From positions 1 through 64,000 of the forward strand of contig CP038135.1 of the NCBI GenBank assembly GCA_004519485.1: a DNA stretch of 64,000 nt, in the 5' to 3' direction. Source of the DNA: Nannochloropsis oceanica. Its lineage: Eukaryota; Sar; Eustigmatophyceae; Eustigmatales; Monodopsidaceae. Positions 55,201 through 64,000 of this stretch are shown piece by piece. Positions within the stretch are counted from its first letter, which is position 1; every line of letters starts with the position of its first letter. The translations under genes were made by a program, and so were the position numbers. The notes below the pieces were generated by a model. That model had not been told where the DNA came from. It searched no databases and saw only the letters and a program-made list of their open reading frames with translations.

Positions 55201-58200
55201 AGCTTCCCGCCAGAGATGACTCGAAACAGTACCCGGAGGATGCATAGATACTGAAAGGGCTGACGGCACCTGGAGGGAGGGAGGGAGGGAGAGAGGGAGG
55301 GAGGAAGGGAGGAAAGCAGTGAGGGGATGAGTGTGTCTGGGGAGGTCAAGAGGAACGTGCAGGAGAAATAGACGTTGTTCACGATTTTCAGGACGGTAGG
55401 TAGATAAAAAGGAAGGAAGGAAAGCAAGAATGGTAGGGAAGGAGGGAAGCGGAAAGGGAGGACAATGTACCGCAAAGCATGCCGCTGGCAGAGGAGGACG
55501 AGGCGCTTCAGGTGCGGTCGGAGGATGATTTCATTCTCGGGAAACTTGGCGATTGAATGAAGAGCCACCGAGAATACCCGGAAGAGAGTAGGAGCGACTG
55601 CCGAGTTGTTGACGGAGCCCATGAGGGAGGAGGCGGGTGAGGAATGCTCGTTGATGGTGGTGGAGGAGGAGGAGGACGGGAAGGAGACGAGGATAGAGCG
55701 GTGGGGGGAGGTATTTTCCTCTTCGCCGGAAAGAAGATGGATGTGGGCGATCACGAAGTGAACCAGCATGTCGGCCACGGCTGCGGAGACGGCTGGAGGA
55801 AGGGGGGGAGGGAGGGAGGAGAGGAGGTGAGTGGAGGGGTGAGGGGTGTGCTTGTGGTGGCAGGGAGGGGAAAGAGGGAGGGAGGGAAGGAGGGAGGGAG
55901 GACGCACCGGCGTTGTTGGAGGAGACGAGCTGCTGCACAATGGCCAGGAAGTGGAAGTCCTGTTGTTGATAAGAGGCAGATACACATACGAGTCAGTCGC
56001 CCTCCTCTTGCCCTTTCCATCCTTCTCTCCCTCCCTCCCTTTCGTCCACGCTCCCTCCTGCCCTCCCTTGCCTACCTGTAAGACGACATTGAAGTAGAGC
56101 TCAAGATTCCGACCCATTACAGACCGGAGGGTGGGGGCCTCCATCACCTGACGAGGGAGGGAAGAAGAGAAACAGAGGCAAAAAAACGGTAGAGAAGCAG
56201 GGAAGGATGAGAAAGGCGAGGAAGGAAGAGAATCAAAGCGGGAGAGAAGGAGGGAGAAAGGAAGAGAGAGATGGGTACCAGCAGCGCTCCCACGAAGAGC
56301 TCGAAAATTTCCTTGGCTTCGGGACCGGAGGAGCCTGAGGCCTTGCTGTAGATCCGCAGACAGATGAGGGCCCATTCGAAAAAGCTGTGAAGCAGAGCGG
56401 TCTCCTCGGCAGGGAGAGGAAGCGAAGCTGGAGGGAGGGAGGGAGAGAGGGAGGTTGAGAGAGAATGGAAGAGGCAGAGAGGGAGGGAGGGAGGGAGGGA
56501 GGAAGGGGAGGAAGGGACTTACGTGGGTGGGTCCCCGGAGGCGCAGGCTGGCCTTGAGCTCGGGCGGTGGCCTGTTGAGTGACGAGGGGGTGAATAGGCA
56601 AATACAGACGGTGAGGAGGAAGGAGCTGAGGGAGAGAAAGAGGCAGGAAGGAAAGGAGGGAGGGAGGGAGCTACCTGCTGCGGGTTGAGGAGGCACCAGA
56701 TGACGGTCTTGAGGCCGACCATCATTGTCTTGATCAGATCCTTGCCAGAGCGGAGGCTCTCGTTCATCTCGACCCTGGGAGGGGAGGGAGGAATGGAGGG
56801 AGGGAAAGTGAGTTGGCCGGAAAGAGGAGTAATACGGACAAAAACAAGAACAATTAAAAGTTAAAGGGGAAAACATTTAATGAATCAAGCATTAGAACAA
56901 GAATAGGAAAAAGGAGGAGTAGGATTCATGAATGAAGCATTAGAACAAGAATAGGAAAAAGGAGGAGGATTAATGAATCAAGCTTAAGAACAAGGAAGAA
57001 TAGGAAAAAGGAGGAGTAGGATTAATGAATCAAGCATTAGAACAAGAAAGAATAGGAAAAAGGAGGAGTAGGAAAAGGAGGGAAGGAGGGACGACATACC
57101 GTTCAACGCGCTCAACCACTGCAGGATTAGGCTTGCGAAGGCCTCCAGCCGTAGCCAAGCCCGCCGCGGCCAAAGCAGCAACAGCAGCAGCACCACCACC
57201 ACCAGCGACGGCGGCGTTCCCAGGGGCGGTGGCAGATCGGATGGAGGGAGAGGAGGAGGGGGAGGAGGAGGGAAAGGAGGATGACAACTGACGGAGGGCC
57301 CGCTGGTCGTTCGCCTCCTGTTCCACGGCCTTGTGCCGCTCCTGGGCCTCTGGAAGAGGGAGAAATGGGGGTGAGTCCAGGGAGGGAGGGAAGGAGGGAG
57401 GGGGGAAGGAGGGATGGAGGGAGAGGCGTACCGAGCTTGTGGAGGTAGGCGCGGAGGGAGCCGAATTTTTGTACAAGCGTTTGCAAGATCCAGAAGAGGA
57501 GACGCCGCCCCTGTTGATGTGTATCGATTGAAAGGGAATGGAAATCTCCTTGTTTTCCTGCCCTCGCTTCTGCTTCCTTCCCTCCCCCCCACCATCCGTC
57601 CTCCCCGGTAGATGTTATCGCATGAAAATCCATCGCAACCACCCCCTCCCTCCCTCCCTCCCTCCCTCCCTCCCTCCATTTCGTCCTCCTTCAGCCCCTC
57701 CCCGCGTACCTGCTTCGCCCCCTGCTCCGTGGTCGCTCCGCGGCAGATGCTGTCGACCAGGTGCAAGATAACACGGACGGAGAGGGTTTGGGTTGCGAGG
57801 GGGAGGGTCGGGTCTTGAACGTGCTTCGAGAAGAGGTAGATGACGGCCGAGAGCTGCAGGGAGGGAGGGAAGGGGGGAGGGGTTTGGAGTTTAAGAGGCG
57901 TATGGTAAGAGATGGAAAGCCCACGCCTCTCCCCCCTCCCTCCCCACCCCTCATTCCTCCCCCCGCTTTCACTCCCTTACCTGTTGCGTTGTCAGTTTCT
58001 CCCTCAGCGGCGACACAAGTTCACTCAACATGTTCAACGCCGAGGTCCGCAAAGCGTCATGCGGACGTCCTGAGGAGGAGGAGGAGGAGGCAGTGGAAGG
58101 CACGTTTCCTTCAAGGGTGGCCTCGTCGAGGAGAACGTCGACTGAGGATGGGAAAGAGGGATGGAGGGAGGGAGGGAGAAGGGAAGGATGGAAGGATTAG

Positions 58201-60889
58201 AGGGAGGAAGGGAGAGGAGGAGGGAGAGAGGGACGGGAGGAGTGCGTACCATGCACGAGGAAGCCTTCCCGCATCTCGCTTTGAATCATATAACGCATGG
58301 CCGTCAGAAGCTCCTGGGGGAAGGGAGGGAGGGAGGGAGGAAGGGAGGGAGGGAGGGAGGGAGGGATGAGTGTCGTCGTGACCTGGAGAAAGGGACTGAG
58401 GGAAGGAGGAAGGGAAGGAGGGGGGGAAGGAAGTGAGGGCGTACCTTTCGGTTGCTTGCAAATTCACCGGGACAGTTCTGAAGGAGCCAGACGGCGGAAG
58501 CGATCATTGCGTCCTGGTAGGGAACCAGGAGCTTGGCCTGGAAGGAGGGGAGGGCGGGAAGGAAATAGGGCGTGGGGGAGGGTGAGGTGTCGATGGGAAG
58601 AGGAAGGAAGGGAGGGAGGGAGGGAGGGAGGGAGGGAGGGAGGGAGGGAGGGACGTACATGCTGTCGGTTCCAGGAAAGAAAGTTGACGGTTTTGATCTG
58701 AAGGGCCAAAAACTCTCGAAAAAGTGTCCGTTGCTTGATCGCGGCCTGCGTGAGGTCGTAATCACAGTACATCGAGGAACGAATGGATGGATCAGTAAGC
58801 GAACAAAGGATTAAAATATAAACTTCCTCTCCCTTCCCTCCCTCCCTCCCTCCCTTCCCTTCCTCCCCTCCCTCCTTCCCTCTCTTCCCTCCTTCACTTC
58901 CATACCTCCTCAGGCGGACGCAGCTCCAGGCCCTTGACCGCCAAGCCGATCAATTCCGCCACCCACGACTGCCTCTGCACGATATTGCCGTAGTAGGAGG
59001 AGAGGACCATGATCAGGAACGGGCACTCGACCAAGACCTGGGAGGGAGGGAGGGAGGGAGGGAGGGAGGGGGGAGGGAGGGATGAATGTTACGTCACCTT
59101 TGGGAAAAAGCACTTAATCAGGACCGAGGAGGGAGCGATATAGCGACGGAGGAAGGAAGGAAGGGAGGGAGGGAGGGAGGGAGGGAGTGCAGGCTTTGTA
59201 CCGTGGTACCGCGCTGATGCTTCCCTCCCTCCCTCCCTCCCTCCCTCCTTCACTCCTGCTTCCCTACACCACATACCTTGAAGCTCTTCATTCCCGCCGT
59301 GAGAACTTTCTTGCTTTTCTCCAACGACCCTCCCCCTCCTTTTCCTCCACCACCACCACCCGTAGCGCTGCCTTCGGACGCCAGTCGGTCCAGGGAAGGA
59401 GGGGAGGAGGCCACCCCCTCCTCCTTGCTCTGCTCTTCCATGGCAGATGCAGCAGAGGGGGCAAAGGCCTCGCCGACAGCTTCTGGAAGGAGCTGTTGGT
59501 GCATATGGCGGTGATAAGGAGAGAAAATGAGGGAAAGGACACGAAATACAGGAAATGAAACTCCCTCCCTCCCTCCCTCCCCCCCTTTTCCCCCCGCCCT
59601 TCCCCCGCGTCTACCCAGCACTTCCCTCCCTCTCTCCCCCCATCCTCCGCTGGCACCCACGTACCCTATACATATCCAGGACTAGAATAAAACACGGCTG
59701 TACGTGGCTCTCGAGCTTGCCGCGGAAGGCCTTGAACAGGTTGGAGAGAATCTGGGAAGGGAGGGAGGGAGGGAGGACGTGCGAAGAGATCCAGAGCCCT
59801 TGAGCGGAGTGCAATGAAGGCAAAAGGGGAAAGAAATCTGGTAGAAAGGAAGCGGGGAGAAACGAACACAGGGTGGTGGAGCAAGGGAGGGAAGGAAGGA
59901 AAGAAGGAAAGAGGGACGTACCTTGGCCCCGAGTACGGCGTTCTCCTCATTGTCTTTCCGGACCACGTCGAGAGCGAGTGTGAGGAGGCGCTCTTTGTGA
60001 GGACTGAGGGTGTCCGAGGGCAGTAGACGCTCGAGCATGTCGATGATGGCGTGGCTTGTGAGGAGCGGGAGGGAGGGAGACAGGGAGGAGGGGTTAGGCG
60101 AGGGTGGGGAGAAGGGGGATAGGAGAGGCGTCGACGTACCGGATGCCATGCTGCGCATTTTCGACGCTCTGCACGGGGACAGTCTGGATGAGGGACTCGA
60201 AGATAGGCAGGAGGTTTTCCAGAAACGCAGGATACTCCGTCACTGAGGAGCGGACCCAGTGACAGGGCAGGAGGGGAAGGGAGAGGTGGATGAGTACACA
60301 GCAGGAAGGAGGACGTGGACATTCATGCGGGTACACCTTGTTTTAATTCTTCCTCCCTCGTTATTATCTCCCTCCCTCCTTCACTTCCTTCATCCCTCCT
60401 CATCAACTACCTACCCGTGGTGGCGAGCGCCGTCTCGATGACCCGGTCGCGGAGCTCGGTCAACACCGCCACCTGGTCCTCGGGCGTCATGTCCGCTGTG
60501 AGGATTGAATGCATGAAATACAAAAACGTAATCAAGGAAAAAGGAATCCAATCTACTGCGGGGTGTATGTGTGAGATAGCAAGGTATTCTGCACGCCTTT
60601 CCTTTCTTCCTCTTCCCCACTTCTCACCTGCTTTCAATCGTTCAGCCTGAGCTTCCCACATCGTTGTTTTACCAGCAGCCGCTGTGGGCGTCGTCGAAGT
60701 TTTAAAGGGTGGCACAGGAGGGATTGATTGTTGTCCTTGCTGCGGAGGGGTTTGTCCTGCCGGAGCGGCAGGCGCAGCACTGGGAGGAGAAGGAGTAGGG
60801 GCAGGCGCACCACTCGCGGAGGGCGGAGGGGCATCCGGACAAGGGAGAGAAGAACCCGGAGGGGGATTGGGAGAGGGCGGAGGGTTCAT
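38814..60889 (-). CDS. TRA1: TRRAP/Tra1 pseudokinase, SAGA/NuA4 activator-binding subunit
   Basis: Hand-spliced to 47 exons and 5132 residues; all junctions keep frame. Exons: 60628-60889, 60415-60495, 60140-60242, 59922-60054, 59665-59751, 59277-59492, 58906-59037, 58659-58745, 58445-58537, 58250-58313, 57981-58141, 57710-57853, 57432-57510, 57100-57349, 56675-56774, 56523-56571, 56279-56427, 56076-56147, 55908-55959, 55471-55792, 55151-55269, 54808-54950, 54582-54656, 54310-54430, 54160-54233, 53491-54007, 52923-53383, 52707-52805, 52261-52509, 51895-52122, 51671-51808, 51140-51471, 50959-51029, 50777-50830, 50533-50604, 50330-50420, 50050-50176, 49851-49940, 49574-49693, 49336-49425, 49036-49188, 48474-48821, 47715-48333, 47215-47602, 46961-47075, 46651-46820, 38814-46512. 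The N-terminal half is HEAT-like helices with Ala/Pro/Gly inserts. The last exon holds the FAT region, the kinase-like fold and a FATC end (MSPTWHPWL). The catalytic loop reads CGDRTPGR (about 4937) instead of DRHxxN, and the metal-site DFG is lost, as in TRRAP. It scaffolds histone-acetyltransferase complexes. Family members are usually near 3800 residues. Confidence 0.88.
49198..49219 (-). repeat. C22 homopolymer as a 3' splice-site pyrimidine tract
   Basis: Twenty-two G on the plus strand, hence C22 on the Tra1 sense strand, ends about 9 bases before the AG of exon 49036-49188. It stands where the polypyrimidine tract should be. Homopolymers of this length are prone to slippage and to sequencing error, so the exact count is uncertain. 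Confidence 0.85.
58609..58652 (-). repeat. (CCCT)n microsatellite in a Tra1 intron
   Basis: About eleven GGGA units on the plus strand, read as TCCC on the sense strand, begin directly after the 5' splice site GTACGT of exon 58659-58745. It is one of the longest of many such tracts in the Tra1 introns; others lie near 37010, 50280, 55100, 57650, 59045 and 59170. Confidence 0.95.
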
Positions 60890-62031
60890 ACTTGCTACAT
60901 AAGAGGGGAAGAAAGGTATAGTTGGTATGAGAGGAGACTGACTGTCGATGAAAAGTGAAGTGGCCAAGGGTTGCGAAATCGAGGCTTACAATGATGGACC
61001 GAGAGAGACCAAGGCAGGGAGTGCTTTCGATGGCTTCAAGCAAAGGACACGCGCGCACGCACTCGTCTTTATGTTATATTGCTGTTGTTTTGTTGCCTGT
61101 GTTTTTTGGTGTAGTGGTGTCTGTGGGGTCTTCGTACTGGCCGCACACACTCGGACTCGGAAGGCATCGCCAGAACGAAGAAGCGGCAGAAGTGGGGAGG
61201 GCGGGAGCTCTTTTGTGGAGATAACATCGCAGGCAGTACAGTCATGCCAAGCCCACTAAGGTAAAAGTAGCAGCAGACCCCTGTTCTCTTCATCTAGGAG
61301 AGCTCGAATAGTTTTGCTGATTTCCAACATAAAAGAGCAGCATTGGCATCACGGCGCGAGAGGGGGCCGGGCCATAATAGGAGTGTGATCTCGTTTTCGA
61401 ACACTAGCACGCGAGGTACGAAAGCCACGAGGATGTGATAAGGCATCCAGTCTCGACAACTTTTTTTGGCCCGCATTTCAGATATCTAAAGATTACTCTC
61501 ATAATCTCCCGTGTAAAAGACAGGTAAAATAGTCGGAATTACATGCAATTGTTGTTTTTGTTTTTGTTTTTATTTTTTTGCACATCCCGTTTGACACATT
61601 TCCCCAAGTATTTGACCTGAATTGCCGTAAGTCGACAGCCTTCACTCAAGCTTTTCTCTGATCGTCTCATGTAAAGACTGGATCTACAAAAACAGATAGA
61701 CACTTGTGAAAGAAAGAAAGGGAAAGGGAGGAGGAATGGACATGAGGGAGGAGGAATGGACACGAGGGAGGAGAACAGGAAAGCATACTACACAAGAGAA
61801 CATGGTTATGAATGCGGGTCACAAGAATAATTGAAGAGTGCCAAGCAACGACCAATTACGGCCACATTCCTTCAGTCACCTTCGTTTTATCCTTATTTCC
61901 CAATGTCTGCGAAATAAACACCTACCAGGGAACTTGCTTCTTGAGGAACTTATTATTATTTTTCTATATAGTTCTCTTTTGTCTCGCATTCTACCACCTT
62001 CCTCCTTTTCTCCTTTTCTCCCATTCGCTTC
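60890..62031. other. Spacer between the SAP-protein gene and Tra1
   Basis: About 1.1 kb containing the Tra1 promoter and the 3' end of the SAP gene, both on the minus strand. It has a TTTTTG-type T-rich stretch at 61551-61578 and a 20-bp tandem repeat at 61726-61765. The longest frames (plus strand, about 60948-61259) are Arg/Ser-rich and unrecognised. No RNA gene is seen. Confidence 0.4.
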
Positions 62032-64000
62032 TTACTCTGTCGCCTCCCGTAGGCGGGCCTGGAGTTCCCCCTTGGTTCCACTCACCGCCAAGCCCATCGC
62101 CTTGAGCTCAACCTTCAAATCAGCCACCTTCATGCCCGCGATTGCCGAAGGCGAGAGCTTGCTGCTGCTGCTACTGCTACTCTTCGTTGCTGTAGTTGCT
62201 GCTCCTGTTCCCTTCACAATCGTGCTACTGGCGCTGGCCTTGGTTTTCGTCGCTGCCGTCACAGCCTGGGCTTTCTTCTCCCCCTTCTTCCCTGCCCCCA
62301 CGAGCTCCTCCAGCCCCTCCAAGTCGCCCAGCCCTCCCAGGTCCAAATCATTCAACAGCGCCCCCCAATCCTCCACCTCCTCGTCCTCGTCCTCCCCCAT
62401 CCTCCCTCCCTTCTTTCCCCCTATCCCCAATCCCCTCTTCCCTTTTCTCGCCTCCTCCGCAAACAACTTGTCAAGCTTCTCCAAGTCCTCCAAATCGCCC
62501 AAGTCCTCCAACCCACCGAAGAGGTCCTCCTCTCCTTCCTGCCACTCGTCCTCGTCCTCATCCATCCCACCCATTAATCCACCCTTCTTCCCCGCGACAA
62601 CTTTTCCGCCTTCCCTCCCTCCCTCCCTCCCACCTCGCATCTGCATCGGCTCTGCATTTCCGCCAAGAGGATCATCAAACATGAACCCCTGCTTCATTCC
62701 CCCCAATCCCCCCCGTGGCCTGCCCAGGTGCACGGCCTCTTCTAACCCTTCCTCCAAAAACTGACCCGGAGAATCCTCCGGGTCCTCTCCGTATGCACCC
62801 AACAGCAGGTCGTCCCCCTCTCTTTCCCTCCTCTCAGGCCTCCTTCTCCTCTCTTTTCCCCATCCCTCCTCCTCCTCCTCCTCCTCGTCGTCGTCGTCCC
62901 CATCATTTCCCCCATCCTCTCCTTCCTCCTCGCTCCGACTTACAAAATAACGCCTCTTCACCGTCGCCGGCAGCGTGTCATCGTCATCGTCGTCCTCCTC
63001 GTCCTCCTCCCTCCCTCCCCTCCTCTGACTCCTTGAGGAGATCGGAAGTATTTTGGCCCCTGCTCCCCTCGAGCCCACGTCCTCCAGGGCCGACTTCAAC
63101 AAGGTGGCACTATCAAATGACGGCAAAGTTCCGCCGAAGTCCCTCCCCTTTCCTCCCTCCCTCCCTCCCCCCGCCTGCCCTGCTCCCAACCCTCCTGCTA
63201 CTGCTGTTGTTGTTAACTTGTGAGATGCGGGGGTAGGAATGTTCAACTCTGAGAGGAAATCGTCGATCTCCAACGCGGCCTCCGCGCCTCCCTTGGGCAA
63301 GGATTTCACCGTGGTAGGAGTAGGGAAGGAGGCACCTACCCTCCTTCCTTCTCTCCCTCCCTCCCTCGGGTCTCCCGCTCCCGTCCCTGCGGTCGCCCTG
63401 GACTCAGCCGCCTCCAGCTTCGCCAGTAACTCGGCCAACTCCCGATCCACGGCATCGTCGCCTTTCACTGCTTCCCTCCCTCTTTTTCCGCCTTCCTGCG
63501 TATTACTCCCACCACCCTCCCCCAAGCCCAACACCCCCTCCAGCGTCTCCTCTCCCTCGTTCCAGCCCTTCTTCTTTTCCACCTTCAGGCCGTCTGCCCC
63601 CTCTTTATAGTCGGCGTCAAAGCGACTCAGCCACTCATTGAGCTCCTTCTCCTCCTCCGGATCGAGAGTAAACTCCTTCCCTCGCGCCCCAGAAGGAGGC
63701 TTTGCACGCGCCTGTCCCCCCATACCCGGAAGAGTGGAGGTAGGAGCTGCAGGAGCAGCAGGAGTGCGGGGGGAGGAGGAAGAGGTGGCGGCCTTCCCGC
63801 TCGAAATCATACCCAGCCAGACGTCCAGCTCTTTCTGCTCGGCCTCGCTCAGTGTCCCCATTCCTTCTCCTGCTCCTTGCTTCGCTCCTGCCTCTCCCGA
63901 CCGACCGACCTCCCCGCTTCCCTCCCCACCTCGACGGTTAGTCACCACAGGCGGGGCCGAGACAGGCGAGGAATGAATAAGGGCCTCAAGCTCGTCATCA
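62032..64000 (-). CDS. Acidic SAP-domain protein, 5' end cut by window
   Basis: The frame is open from the window edge to a TAA at 62032-62034: 656 residues with the N-terminus missing. The last ~40 residues form a SAP motif (MKVADLKVELKAMGLAVSGT, then KGELQARL), a helix-turn-helix that binds AT-rich DNA or RNA. The rest is low complexity: acidic runs (DDDDEEEE type), Gly/Lys stretches and several short, similar segments with a leucine/tryptophan face (QKELDVWLGMIS, EKELNEWLSRFD, DRELAELLAKLE, EIDDFLSELN). These may be repeated binding motifs. No catalytic domain is seen. A chromatin, nucleolar or organellar nucleoid role is possible, but the family is not recognised. No intron is needed in the part seen. 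Confidence 0.7.
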   Translation of the reverse strand, partial: DDELEALIHSSPVSAPPVVTNRRGGEGSGEVGRSGEAGAKQGAGEGMGTLSEAEQKELDVWLGMISSGKAATSSSSPRTPAAPAAPTSTLPGMGGQARAKPPSGARGKEFTLDPEEEKELNEWLSRFDADYKEGADGLKVEKKKGWNEGEETLEGVLGLGEGGGSNTQEGGKRGREAVKGDDAVDRELAELLAKLEAAESRATAGTGAGDPREGGREGRRVGASFPTPTTVKSLPKGGAEAALEIDDFLSELNIPTPASHKLTTTAVAGGLGAGQAGGGREGGKGRDFGGTLPSFDSATLLKSALEDVGSRGAGAKILPISSRSQRRGGREEDEEDDDDDDTLPATVKRRYFVSRSEEEGEDGGNDGDDDDEEEEEEEGWGKERRRRPERREREGDDLLLGAYGEDPEDSPGQFLEEGLEEAVHLGRPRGGLGGMKQGFMFDDPLGGNAEPMQMRGGREGGREGGKVVAGKKGGLMGGMDEDEDEWQEGEEDLFGGLEDLGDLEDLEKLDKLFAEEARKGKRGLGIGGKKGGRMGEDEDEEVEDWGALLNDLDLGGLGDLEGLEELVGAGKKGEKKAQAVTAATKTKASASSTIVKGTGAATTATKSSSSSSSKLSPSAIAGMKVADLKVELKAMGLAVSGTKGELQARLREATE

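Overview
This is the end of a nuclear chromosome from what looks like a photosynthetic stramenopile. It opens with about 34 copies of the CCCTAA telomere repeat. It carries nine protein genes and one gene remnant. Two proteins, a cyclophilin and a FabG-type reductase, begin with a signal peptide followed by an Ala/Ser-x-Phe motif (SASAF, SSLAF). That is the bipartite plastid-targeting signature of algae with a red-derived secondary plastid. Compact genes, GTRNGT-type 5' splice sites and (CCCT)n-rich introns would fit a eustigmatophyte such as Nannochloropsis/Microchloropsis, but the genus is an inference.

Layout. 1-206: telomere. 626-4007 (minus): a subtelomeric gene for a secreted protein with a Pro/Thr stalk and a C-terminal Asp-box array, in which every full repeat sits on its own phase-0 exon. 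4262-4574: an eroded relative of that gene. 4575-6860: three long pyrimidine or purine tracts with a strand switch. 6861-9074: mostly empty, with one TATA-like site and a short internal telomere motif. From 9075 the DNA is dense housekeeping sequence: an equilibrative nucleoside transporter (9075-11530, plus), an intronless ATM/Tel1 kinase (12429-25313, plus), a plastid cyclophilin (25885-26998, plus), the splicing factor SF3B6/p14 (27418-28080, minus), plastid FabG (28695-29993, plus), COPII Sec24 (30981-34667, minus), the CCR4-NOT deadenylase CAF1 (35814-38423, plus), the giant TRRAP/Tra1 pseudokinase (38814-60889, minus, 47 exons) and the 3' part of an acidic SAP-domain protein (62032 to the window edge, minus).

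The genes are not an operon. They cover DNA-damage signalling (ATM), SAGA/NuA4 transcription activation (Tra1), mRNA splicing (SF3B6), mRNA decay (CAF1), vesicle coats (Sec24), nucleoside transport and plastid fatty-acid synthesis and protein folding. SF3B6/FabG and Sec24/CAF1 are divergent pairs; cyclophilin/SF3B6, FabG/Sec24 and CAF1/Tra1 are convergent.

Most notable: (1) the propeller gene, where six whole Asp-box exons plus a half repeat at each end would make a seven-bladed ring closed by its two ends; (2) Tra1, with 46 introns in the first half of its coding sequence and none in the second; (3) introns built from (CCCT)n tracts that always lie on the sense strand. All splice models were made by hand and have no transcript support.
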